8,984 nucleotides of DNA from Verrucomicrobiota bacterium. Lineage in GTDB: Bacteria > Verrucomicrobiota > Verrucomicrobiia > Chthoniobacterales > UBA10450. Shown piece after piece: positions 1 to 6,148 of the stretch (positions are counted from its first letter, which is position 1; every line of letters starts with the position of its first letter). Location: NCBI GenBank assembly GCA_003221375.1, contig QHRI01000043.1, positions 3,673 to 12,656 on the forward strand. Direction: 5' to 3'. Position numbers and translations under genes: made by a program. The notes under the pieces were generated by a model that saw only the letters and a program-made list of their open reading frames with translations, was not told the DNA's origin and ran no database searches.

Positions 1-245
1 AGCGGCGTAATATCGGCAACCAGTTGCGTCTTGTTTAGGTTGCGACCCTTTTCATCGGCGAAAATACAATCGTCGGCGAAGTATTTTTGCCATGGCTCCT
101 TGTTGCCTGGTACTACCGCGTCGAAAAGTTCCTGGGCGCGGCGAACAAGTTCCTCCTGCGTTATCGCTGCAGGATCTCCGCAAATTGATTCCAGTGGCTT
201 AAAGAAACTGAAAAGAAAAACCAGGATCAGTGGCCGAATGTTCAC
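1..245 (-). CDS. Secreted NTF2-like / DUF4440 family protein, C-terminus cut off by window edge
   Basis: The minus strand is open from a GTG at 245-243 to the window edge, giving 81 visible codons. The first ~20 residues (MNIRPLILVFLFSFFKPLES) look like a signal peptide: one Arg, then a hydrophobic core, then a Cys-Gly that could even be a lipobox-like site. After it comes an amphipathic helix (TQEELVRRAQELFDAVVPGN), then W-Q-K-Y-F-A-D-D-C and D-E-K-G-R-N-L-N-K. This order resembles the start of SnoaL/DUF4440 proteins of the NTF2-like fold, where 'ADD...DEKG...K..LV.DI.PL' recurs. These are small cone-shaped domains that often bind small ligands, but the substrate cannot be told here. An AGGGGA about 12 bases upstream may be a weak ribosome binding site. 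It points the same way as the aminotransferase gene upstream of it and is separated from it by 229 bp of repeats. The coding frame is clear; the family call rests on partial sequence. Confidence 0.68.
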   Translation of the reverse strand, partial: MNIRPLILVFLFSFFKPLESICGDPAAITQEELVRRAQELFDAVVPGNKEPWQKYFADDCIFADEKGRNLNKTQLVADITP

Positions 246-331
246 GCGATAACTTGTTCCCCTGGTCACCGATAACCAACAGAAATGTTTGTGAGGGTGG
301 CGAGGTTTTCTGAGCGATGCACTTCGGAAAT

Positions 332-370
332 CCCTCACCTTAATCCTCCCCCTTTGCAAAAAGGGCGAGG
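332..370. repeat. REP-like hairpin, left copy of an inverted pair
   Basis: CCCTCACC at 332-339 is followed by an imperfect hairpin at 345-370. Its inner stem is CCCTTT (350-355) with AAAGGG (360-365) around a GCAA loop, and it is extended by CCTC/GAGG after one C-C mismatch. The conserved CCCTCACC box is the exact reverse complement of GGTGAGGG at 459-466 in the right copy. Elements of the form 'CCCTCACCCTAATCCTCTCCCC...' followed by a stem are widespread extragenic palindromes in bacterial genomes. The family assignment is from memory. The repeat lies downstream of the aminotransferase stop, which is typical for such elements. Confidence 0.6.
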
Positions 371-430
371 CGAATCGACCGCTCCAGTGGCGCATGAATC
401 TTCAGCGAGATGAGCTCAGAATATTCCGCT

Positions 431-467
431 TCTCCCCGTTCGCGGGGAGAGGACTGAGGGTGAGGGG
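431..467. repeat. REP-like hairpin, right copy of an inverted pair; possible terminator
   Basis: There is a perfect 8-bp stem TCTCCCCG (431-438) and CGGGGAGA (443-450) around a TTCG loop, followed by AGGACTGAGGGTGAGGGG. The tail is the reverse complement of the head of the copy at 332-347, with GGTGAGGG/CCCTCACC identical. The hairpin begins about 8 bp past the aminotransferase stop when read on the minus strand. It could therefore act as a transcript 3' end or stabiliser, but no T-run follows it, so an intrinsic terminator is not shown. Confidence 0.62.
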
Positions 468-474
468 CGCGCTT

Positions 475-1545
475 CTAAAGAACATCATCCAGGCAGCTGA
501 GCAGATGCGCCACAGTTTCTTCGGTCTCATCGCCCATGTTGGAAAGACGAAAGGTTTTTCCTCGGATTTTGCCGTAACCGGGGTCGATCACCAGATGATG
601 TTTTTCGCGAAGCTTTTTCGCCAACTCCAGAACGTTGATCTCCTTGTTGTTTTTCACGCAGGTAAGCGTCTTTGAGCGGAATCCTTCCTCGGCGAAGAAA
701 TCGAAGCCAGTGCGGCGGACCCACTCATGCACGAGCGCGTTCGTTCGCTCGTGTCGAGCAAAGCGCGCCTCCAGGCCTTCCTCGAAAATTTCATCGAGCT
801 TCGACTGCAGCGCGTGCATATGCCCAATGCTCGGCGTGCTCGGCGTCATCCATTCTGCTTGTTGCTCCTTGAACTCGAGGAAATCAAAGTAAAAACCGCG
901 GTTTGGGATTTTCTCTGCGCGAGCAAATGCCTTCTCCGAAACCGAGAACAATGAGAAACCCGGTGGCAACGCCAGCGCCTTTTGCGCGCCGGTGAGCATC
1001 ACGTCGATACCGAGCGCATCCATGTCGATTTTGACTCCCGAGAATGAGGAGACAGTATCGAGGACCAACGCCACATCGGGATACCTGGCTAGCGTGCAGC
1101 AGATCTCCGGGAGCGGATTCATCACGCCTGTTGAAGTCTCGTTGTGAACGAGAGCGACAGTGTCGAATTTTCCCGTGGCCAATTGCCTGTCGATCGCCTT
1201 CTGATCGATATGTTTTCCCCAATCAACCTGGAGCGGAACGGCCTCCTTCCCGCAGCGCTTCGCGACGTCGAACCATTTATCCGAGAACGCGCCGCACATG
1301 CAGCAAAGAACCCCGCGATCAACCAGATTTCGGATGGAGGCTTCCATGACGCCCCATGCCGAAGAGGTGGAAAGAAACACCGGTTGCTTTGTTCCAAAGA
1401 GAGTCTGAAGGCCGGGATGAATCGCGCGGTAAAGATTCTTAAAATCTTCGCCGCGGTGCCCAATCATTGGACGCGAAAATGCGGCCCAGGTTTTCTCCGA
1501 TACTTCAACGGGTCCTGGAATGAACAATTTGTCGTGCTGAATCAC
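475..1545 (-). CDS. PLP-dependent class V aminotransferase (alanine/serine-glyoxylate or phosphoserine aminotransferase type)
   Basis: This is a 356-residue protein, the usual length for the small fold-type I class V aminotransferases that transfer an amino group between alanine, serine or phosphoserine and glyoxylate, pyruvate or 2-oxoglutarate through pyridoxal phosphate. The N-terminus KLFIPGPVEVSE is the family's typical 'PGP' opening. STSSAWGVMEA (59-69) is the phosphate/ring-binding loop, HNETSTGV (134-141) follows, and the Asp of VLDTVSSF (D163) should contact the PLP pyridine nitrogen. TGAQKAL (185-191) carries the Schiff-base lysine K189, and the Arg in FRLSNMGD (R333) should bind the substrate carboxylate. 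All key residues are present, so the enzyme should be active. Sequence alone does not separate serine/alanine-glyoxylate from phosphoserine aminotransferase activity, and no serA is visible next to it. The ATG at 1545 places the PGP motif at residues 10-12, as expected. No clear Shine-Dalgarno sequence precedes it. It is divergent from the DUF202 gene. Confidence 0.9.
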   Translation of the reverse strand: MIQHDKLFIPGPVEVSEKTWAAFSRPMIGHRGEDFKNLYRAIHPGLQTLFGTKQPVFLSTSSAWGVMEASIRNLVDRGVLCCMCGAFSDKWFDVAKRCGKEAVPLQVDWGKHIDQKAIDRQLATGKFDTVALVHNETSTGVMNPLPEICCTLARYPDVALVLDTVSSFSGVKIDMDALGIDVMLTGAQKALALPPGFSLFSVSEKAFARAEKIPNRGFYFDFLEFKEQQAEWMTPSTPSIGHMHALQSKLDEIFEEGLEARFARHERTNALVHEWVRRTGFDFFAEEGFRSKTLTCVKNNKEINVLELAKKLREKHHLVIDPGYGKIRGKTFRLSNMGDETEETVAHLLSCLDDVL

Positions 1546-1726
1546 GGTAGACGTTCGACGCGTAACCGACCTTCGGCAAGCCTACGGCGAGGCGACGGCC
1601 GTCATTCAATGTTTCAAATTCGTTATTCGCAGAAGCGTACCCCGCCATTCGGAATTGCCGTCATGAGTCCATCGCGTACAGTTAGGCGATTTCCAACGGG
1701 CGCTGGCTGAGCGTGATCGGATGTGA
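1546..1726. promoter_or_regulatory. Divergent intergenic region with small palindromes
   Basis: This 181-bp gap separates the divergent aminotransferase and DUF202 genes, so it must hold promoters for both. The aminotransferase-proximal part has a short hairpin CCGA-CCT-TCGG (1566-1576) and a perfect 10-bp palindrome GACGGCCGTC (1594-1603). These fall in the likely 5' leader of the minus-strand gene. For the plus strand, TTGCCG (1655-1660), 16 bp, then TACAGT (1677-1682) is a weak sigma70-like match. I found no convincing -10/-35 pair for the aminotransferase. Confidence 0.35.
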
Positions 1727-2176
1727 ATGCAAAATCGCTTGAGAATGTCCGAGCCTAACAAGAAAGAACCCAATTCCCTGCACGAAAAAGGGAGACTCGA
1801 TCCGGACAAGATTGAATCGGAGATTCTCGCCAATGAGCGCACCTTCCTAGCTTGGGTCCGGACAAGCATTGCGGTAATGAGCCTGGGATTTGTGATTGCA
1901 AGGTTCAACCTGTGGATCCGCGAGGTCGCAATTCGAGTGAATCCACAGATGCCGATGCGTGGGTCCGGGTTCTCGGCACCGCTGGGCGAGTGCATGATTG
2001 GCGCCGGCGCGGTGATCACGCTGTTCGCAGCCTGGCGTTATCATGTGATTAACCGCGCAATTCGGCGCGGGGAAATCCAAGCCGACCCACAACTGGTCAT
2101 CACGGTCACCGCGATTGTCGTGTTCGCTGCACTGGCGGTGATCGTTTACATGGTGGTATCTGCAGGATCGGGCTGA
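1727..2176 (+). CDS. DUF202 (YidH-like) small integral membrane protein
   Basis: This 149-residue protein has a charged cytoplasmic N-terminus of about 40 residues and three predicted membrane helices, near residues 44-62, 85-104 and 124-145. The segment LANERTFLAWVRTSIAVMSL at the start of helix 1 is the hallmark of the DUF202/YidH family. The family is widespread and has no settled biochemical function. A basic stretch (RYHVINRAIRRGE) follows helix 2, as expected for a cytoplasmic loop. A second in-frame Met at 1745 (MSEPNKKEPN) is an equally good start and would remove six residues. Neither start has a strong Shine-Dalgarno sequence. The gene lies 68 bp before the beta-propeller gene on the same strand, so the two could be cotranscribed, although a palindrome separates them. 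Length and helix layout are normal for the family. Confidence 0.88.
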   Translation: MQNRLRMSEPNKKEPNSLHEKGRLDPDKIESEILANERTFLAWVRTSIAVMSLGFVIARFNLWIREVAIRVNPQMPMRGSGFSAPLGECMIGAGAVITLFAAWRYHVINRAIRRGEIQADPQLVITVTAIVVFAALAVIVYMVVSAGSG

Positions 2177-2212
2177 GAGGAAAACCGACTGTTTATCCGA
2201 AAGCGCCGACTT

Positions 2213-2234
2213 GATCGCACAAAGCGGTGTGATC
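2213..2234. promoter_or_regulatory. Inverted repeat just before the beta-propeller start
   Basis: GATCGCAC (2213-2220) and GTGTGATC (2227-2234) form arms that match at 7 of 8 positions around a 6-base spacer, ending 10 bases before the GTG at 2245. The position fits an operator, or an mRNA hairpin that affects ribosome access. No Shine-Dalgarno sequence is visible in the remaining leader. There is no T-run, so it is a poor terminator for the DUF202 gene. Confidence 0.35.
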
Positions 2235-2244
2235 TACTTCCCGC

Positions 2245-3264
2245 GTGAAAGCACGCCTTTGGGGCATTGTATTCCTAGTCAGCGCAAGCGTTTTGGTCGC
2301 TCGCGCTGAATCGCCTGATTATTTCGTTTATGTCAGCAATGAACGCTCTGGCGATATCAGCGTAATCGATGGCGCGACGGATGCGGTCGTCGCGACTCTT
2401 AAGGCAGGCAAAAGACCCCGTGGGATTCACGCAGCCCCAGACGGCAAGCGACTTTTTGTGACATTAAGCGGTTCGCCGCGTATGGCGCCCGGCCTGGATG
2501 AAAATCGAGCGCCTGCGGACAAGACCGCCGACGGGCTTGGTGTAATCGATCCAAGCGAGCACAAGTTAATTGATCGTTGGCATGTCGGTTCGGACCCAGA
2601 GCAATTTGCGATAAGCAAGGACGGAAGGCTCGCTTTCATCGCGAATGAGGACGATGCGAGCGCTTTGATTGTCGATCTGAGCTCCGGGCAATCCCGCGGA
2701 AAAGTAAAAGTGTCCGAGGAACCGGAAGGCGTTGGTGTCAATCCGCAGAACGGCGAAGTCTATGTGACGTGCGAAGAAAAAGGCGAGGTCTTCGCGATCG
2801 ATCCCGATCAACAGCGCGTCATCGCAACGATCGAAACAGGCGGACGGCCCCGGTCGGTTACATTTCTACCCGACGGCTCGCGCGCATATGTCGCTTGCGA
2901 GAATGGCGGCTATGTTGCCGTTATTGATGCCCTGTCACACAAATTGTTATCAAAAATCCAACTGCCAACAGGCTCGCTGCCAATGGGCACTGCAACGGCC
3001 AAGGATGGAAAAGAGCTTTATGTGTCAACAGGACGTGGAAACTCTGTTGTGGTTATCGATACTGCAAAAAACGTAGTGGAAACAACAATTCCGGTCGGAA
3101 ATCGCGCCTGGGGAATCGCGCTCGACCCCAGCGGATCGAAACTCTACACTGCGAACGGAGCATCGAACGATGTTTCGGTTGTTGATGTAAAGTCGCGCAA
3201 AGAGCTGGGCCGCGTCAAAGCTGGCGACGGCCCGTGGGGTATCACGATTGTCCCCAAGAAATGA
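2245..3264 (+). CDS. Secreted YVTN-family (YncE-like) seven-bladed beta-propeller protein
   Basis: This 339-residue protein begins at a GTG. The first 21 residues (MKARLWGIVFLVSASVLVARA, positive end then hydrophobic core, probable cleavage after ARA) form a Sec signal peptide, which supports this start although no Shine-Dalgarno sequence is seen. The rest is a run of about seven 40-45 residue repeats of the form 'VYVSNE..GDISVIDGATDAVVATLKAGKRPRGIHAAPDGKRLFV', the YVTN/YncE/cytochrome cd1-like propeller pattern. The last unit reads KLYTANGASNDVSVVDVKS. Such proteins fold as periplasmic propellers. Some bind DNA or partner proteins, and some accompany PQQ or c-type cytochrome dehydrogenases, but no such partner gene is in view, so the role is unknown. 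One blade (about residues 72-104) is longer and carries an insert rich in charged residues. The gene ends 27 bp from the stop of the convergent TPR gene. Confidence 0.9.
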   Translation: MKARLWGIVFLVSASVLVARAESPDYFVYVSNERSGDISVIDGATDAVVATLKAGKRPRGIHAAPDGKRLFVTLSGSPRMAPGLDENRAPADKTADGLGVIDPSEHKLIDRWHVGSDPEQFAISKDGRLAFIANEDDASALIVDLSSGQSRGKVKVSEEPEGVGVNPQNGEVYVTCEEKGEVFAIDPDQQRVIATIETGGRPRSVTFLPDGSRAYVACENGGYVAVIDALSHKLLSKIQLPTGSLPMGTATAKDGKELYVSTGRGNSVVVIDTAKNVVETTIPVGNRAWGIALDPSGSKLYTANGASNDVSVVDVKSRKELGRVKAGDGPWGITIVPKK

Positions 3265-3282
3265 CGGTTGCCCAAAGCCGTC
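3263..3282. terminator. Possible bidirectional hairpin between convergent genes
   Basis: GACGGTT and AAGCCGTC-type arms (3263-3269 with 3276-3282) form a 7-bp stem with one G-U pair and a 6-base loop. The stem starts inside the stop codon of the propeller gene and lies 10 bp from the stop of the TPR gene. There is no clear T-run on either side, so this is a weak terminator candidate supported mainly by its position in a 27-bp convergent gap. Confidence 0.3.
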
Positions 3283-3291
3283 CATTGTTGC

Positions 3292-4878
3292 TTATCCGCC
3301 GACGTAATTCGGATATCGTTCGTGCAGCTCGTGCGACAACCGGTCTGCTTCCTCGACATTGCCTGCTTGTCGATAAGCCAGCGCTGCCTTGTCCAGCGCC
3401 CGCGGAGTGATGGCCGGATCGTCATAAAGTAAAGCGACCCCCTTAAAGGCTTTGCCGGCACCATCAAAATTTCCGCGTTCCAGCTGGACTTCGCCTGCGA
3501 GCAAACGCGCTTCCGCATTTACGCGGCCCTCCGGTTGCAGCGCCATGATCTCTTCAGCGATTTTCTGAGCCTCGTCTGGTTTATGGGCGCTGATCTTCAC
3601 CGCGCCGAACGCGAGCAACACCTTTGCCTTTCCCGCTGGGTCTTTCGCTGTTTGCAAATACTTGCCGAATGCATCCTCAGCTTCGGGCAGGTTTTTCAGC
3701 TTTGTGGCCGCGTCTCCAAGATAAAACAGGAAATCAGGTTTAACGCTGCCCGGATTATCGATTTTGCGAAGTGCGCTCAAGTATTTTTCGGCGGCCTGGA
3801 AGTTTTTCTCGTTGTAATATCCAATTCCGAGCCACTCCAGAACTTCCGGCGGCACATTTGTATCCGGGCTGTTCGCCATGAAATTGTTCACCTCTTTCGT
3901 AAGCGCAGTCCGATCCTTCAAATAAAACTGACATAGCATGATCCGGAGCGACGCGAGATTGTAGTATTGCGCCTTGTTCAATTGACGGGCTGCATTAAGC
4001 GCGCTCAGCGCTGCCTTGTAATCCTTTGACTCAAACGCAGCCTTGCCGATGTAATATTGCGCCTGCGCGGCGACAGAACTCTTGGGATATTCTCTGAGCA
4101 GTTGCCGAAAAGTTTCCACCATGCTTTTGATATTTTCCTGTTTTCCAAGGATCAGAGCCTTTAGCTGCAAAGCTGCCTCCCGCTCATGCGCTTTGGGATA
4201 CTTGGTGAGGATTGTGTTTAGATCCGCAACGGCAGCGGCATAGTTCTTATCCTGTTCGTAAGCCAGAGCTCTCTGGGCAAGAGCCGCAGGAACCTGTGGA
4301 TCATCCGGAAAAGCCTGCAAGTAGTACGTGAAAGCTTCAATCACGCCGGGGATATTTTTCATCTGCGCGTGACACAAGCCGAGTTTGTAGGCCGCTTCGG
4401 TCCGCAATTTCGCAGAAAGCTGAGAAGCGCGCAGTTCCTCGTAAATCGTCACTGCCTCGGCGCAATTCTGCTGTTTATAAAGCGCTTCAGCCTTTAAAAG
4501 TTTAGCCTGGTCGCCCCGTTCGGTTGTAGGATTTGTTGCAAGAAATTCGTCCACTGCGGAAATCAGCGCAGATGGATCGGAGTTGTAAACGTTGATCAAC
4601 CGCTGATAGGCAGCGTCCTTTGCTTCCTCTCGATCCGGATACTTCGTGATAAGCTGGCGATATAACGCTTCAGCCTCCTTCGAGTTGTCAAGTTGCCGCT
4701 CGCTGTTCGCCGCGAGTAGCAATACCTCAGCCTGTGCGGCCTCCGGGAGGTTCGCCTGCTCTTTTTTGTACTCGGAAAGCAACTGCGCGTATTGGCCAGT
4801 CTGATACTGCAATCGGCGCAGACCGACCTGTGCAATTGGACGGAATTTCCCGGATTCGGGAAGAGCCCGCCTGCACAA
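3292..4878 (-). CDS. TPR-repeat protein, C-terminal part of a frame-broken gene
   Basis: This frame encodes about 528 residues of almost uninterrupted helix-turn-helix repeats of TPR type, with units such as NSKEAEALYRQLITKYPDRE and DYKAALSALNAARQLN. The spacing and the A/Y/L/P pattern are those of the outer-membrane-assembly and YbgF/CpoB-like TPR proteins. TPR solenoids bind proteins or peptides. No enzyme motif is visible. The only start near the front is a TTG at 4878, the next in-frame Met is more than 170 residues in, and no signal peptide is encoded. It is therefore unlikely to be a free-standing gene. The first convincing residues are LPESGKFRPIAQVG, and they continue the TPR array of the frame at 4727-5728 after a +1 shift. 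I infer a single protein of about 811 residues covering 3292-5728. It ends with RYPNYVGG before TAA, opposite the convergent propeller gene. Confidence 0.75.
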   Translation of the reverse strand: MCRRALPESGKFRPIAQVGLRRLQYQTGQYAQLLSEYKKEQANLPEAAQAEVLLLAANSERQLDNSKEAEALYRQLITKYPDREEAKDAAYQRLINVYNSDPSALISAVDEFLATNPTTERGDQAKLLKAEALYKQQNCAEAVTIYEELRASQLSAKLRTEAAYKLGLCHAQMKNIPGVIEAFTYYLQAFPDDPQVPAALAQRALAYEQDKNYAAAVADLNTILTKYPKAHEREAALQLKALILGKQENIKSMVETFRQLLREYPKSSVAAQAQYYIGKAAFESKDYKAALSALNAARQLNKAQYYNLASLRIMLCQFYLKDRTALTKEVNNFMANSPDTNVPPEVLEWLGIGYYNEKNFQAAEKYLSALRKIDNPGSVKPDFLFYLGDAATKLKNLPEAEDAFGKYLQTAKDPAGKAKVLLAFGAVKISAHKPDEAQKIAEEIMALQPEGRVNAEARLLAGEVQLERGNFDGAGKAFKGVALLYDDPAITPRALDKAALAYRQAGNVEEADRLSHELHERYPNYVGG

Positions 4879-5728
4879 GATCGAGCGCGATCATGCCACC
4901 ACGCGCAGCCGATTCCGCTTTTAAAGCCGGTTTCTGAGCTTCGTTAGCAAGCGCTTCGTATTGCTTCAGCGCGTCGATCTTTCTGCCCCGCCCTGCGAAA
5001 ATGGATGCTGCTGTAATTCGTGCATCCTCGCGGAAAGGATTCGGATTTCCGGCCTCGGCAACCTCGGCATAAATGTTGGCAGCTTCCTCTTTGCGGCCGA
5101 GAGCTTCAAGGCAGCGCGCCTCGAAATAATGCGCGGACAGCGCTACTGCCGCTTCTTTTGATTTCCCGGCAGAACGATGAAAGAGCGGAAGCGCAGCTGC
5201 GTAATCTTTATCCGCGAACGCCATCTCGGCGAGCGCATATGCAGCCGGTCCCGCGAATTCGCTGTCGGCGTAATCGTTGAGTACTTTCTGGAGATTTGTG
5301 CGAGCGCTCGAAGCCCGACCGAGATTTCGATAGCATTCACCCAGTGAGAAGTGCGCGTTCGCACGGCCCGCGCGCCCGGGGTAATCGTCGAGATATTTTT
5401 GATATTCAGGGGCCGCCAGATCGTAAAGCTTGCGGGTGAAAAGGCCGTTCGCGTAATCGAGCTGGCGCTCAGCTGCGGCCTCGCCTTCATGTTGTAGTGG
5501 CTCCGGGGCGTTCTCCTTTAGAGACCGGAGAACTCTATCGATTGATTCATCCGCGGGAGGGTGGGCCGAACCACTGGGCGGTTGCACGGGAAGAGCGCGC
5601 GGAATGGGTGTTTCATCCACGGGACGCGCCCGGCGAACTTCCGGCCCTGATTGAGCAATGGCGATGCCCGCCGTGCAAAGCAGCATCGCCAGTCCCAGAA
5701 GACTGGCTGCGCTGCGCTTTATTTTCAT
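4727..5728 (-). CDS. Periplasmic TPR-repeat protein, N-terminal part of a frame-broken gene
   Basis: The start is the ATG at 5728-5726, which overlaps the exbD stop as ATGA and so suggests translational coupling. A longer version from 5773 would add 15 residues inside exbD and bury the signal peptide. From this start, MKIKRSAASLLGLAMLLCTAG followed by IAIAQ is a clear Sec signal, cleaved near residue 25. A proline-rich linker (about 30-60) follows, then TPR units: LDYANGLFTRKLYDLAAPEY, AHFSLGECYRNLGRASSART and further repeats. Convincing coding sequence stops at about MIALDLVQAG, near residue 285. The remaining ~45 residues, rich in Arg, Pro and Gly, are out-of-frame translation of the next gene part. 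The protein is therefore probably the front third of a single large periplasmic TPR protein whose remainder is in the frame at 3292-4878. Its position behind exbB and exbD suggests a periplasmic partner of that motor. Confidence 0.8.
   Translation of the reverse strand: MKIKRSAASLLGLAMLLCTAGIAIAQSGPEVRRARPVDETPIPRALPVQPPSGSAHPPADESIDRVLRSLKENAPEPLQHEGEAAAERQLDYANGLFTRKLYDLAAPEYQKYLDDYPGRAGRANAHFSLGECYRNLGRASSARTNLQKVLNDYADSEFAGPAAYALAEMAFADKDYAAALPLFHRSAGKSKEAAVALSAHYFEARCLEALGRKEEAANIYAEVAEAGNPNPFREDARITAASIFAGRGRKIDALKQYEALANEAQKPALKAESAARGGMIALDLVQAGSSRIREIPSNCTGRSAPIAVSDWPIRAVAFRVQKRAGEPPGGRTG
4847..4862. other. Hairpin at the frame break of the TPR gene
   Basis: TTCCCG (4847-4852) and CGGGAA (4857-4862) make a perfect 6-bp stem with a 4-base loop. 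It sits where the coding signal moves from the upstream to the downstream frame of the TPR gene. It may be chance, a hot spot for a small indel, or a sequencing/assembly error site. A role in programmed frameshifting is conceivable but unsupported. Confidence 0.4.
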
Positions 5729-6132
5729 TTTGCCGTCGCGAAAGCTACGTTGGTTACCCCTGCCTCGGTGCAAATATTTAATACTCCGATGATGTTCTTG
5801 TAAGCACCGGCTTCATCGCCGCGGATCACTACGGCTTGCTCGGCGTTTAATTGAACGAGACTTTTCAGTAATTCAGTCAGTTCAGCAGGGCTCAAAGTGC
5901 GGCGGTTCACCACCACGTTACCGTCTGATTTCACGTTAACCACAACGTCGCCAATTGGCGCGGCTTTCTCCTTGGCAGCCGATGCTTTTGGCACCTTGAC
6001 GTCAAGCTCATTCTCGGTCCGTGCGGCGTTCCATGTTAGTAAAAAGAAAATCAGCAAGAGCAATAGCACGTCTACCAGCGGTGCCAGCTGAATGCCTGGA
6101 TGATGCATTGGCGCGTGACCACGCAGATTCAT
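5725..6132 (-). CDS. exbD: ExbD/TolR-family biopolymer transport protein
   Basis: This 135-residue protein has the ExbD/TolR layout: a short cytoplasmic N-terminus, one membrane helix (about residues 16-36) and a periplasmic domain. The helix begins IQLAPLVDVLLLLLIFFLL. Asp21 in 'PLVDV' matches the single essential membrane aspartate of ExbD/TolR that carries protons. After the helix, ENELDVKVPKA and DGNVVVNRRTLSPAEL match the conserved 'L.V.LP' and 'V.V..DG.....' segments, and VVIRGDEAGAYKNIIGVLNI matches the late 'V.I..D......V..V' segment. ExbD forms a dimer inside an ExbB pentamer and transmits proton-driven motion to a periplasmic or TonB-like partner. The gene begins 16 bp after the exbB-like stop and overlaps the TPR start by ATGA, so the three form one operon. 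The sequence does not decide ExbD from TolR; no tonB, tolA, tolB or pal is visible. Confidence 0.9.
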   Translation of the reverse strand: MNLRGHAPMHHPGIQLAPLVDVLLLLLIFFLLTWNAARTENELDVKVPKASAAKEKAAPIGDVVVNVKSDGNVVVNRRTLSPAELTELLKSLVQLNAEQAVVIRGDEAGAYKNIIGVLNICTEAGVTNVAFATAK

Positions 6133-6148
6133 GGGAGTGAAACAGCTT

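Noticed and set aside
332..467. CRISPR array
   Set aside because: There are only two related hairpins, in opposite orientation and without equal-length spacers; this is a palindromic repeat pair.
1655..1682. TTGCCG-16-TACAGT as the DUF202 promoter
   Set aside because: Each box matches at only 4 of 6 positions; in a 181-bp region this is expected by chance, so it is not listed as a separate promoter.
1144..1710. 188-codon plus-strand open frame
   Set aside because: Its first part lies opposite the well-supported aminotransferase gene. The translation has no recognisable domain, and it is rich in Arg, Pro and Ser as expected of a shadow frame in GC-rich DNA.
2245..3264. DNA-level tandem repeat in the propeller gene
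   Set aside because: The roughly 45-residue periodicity is visible at protein level only; the nucleotide sequences of the blades are well diverged.
3535..3936. 133-codon plus-strand open frame
   Set aside because: It is antisense to continuous TPR coding sequence and has no domain signal; the TPR frame explains the region.
5729..5773. 15-codon extension of the TPR protein into exbD
   Set aside because: It would bury the clear signal peptide; the ATGA overlap at 5725-5728 is the better start.
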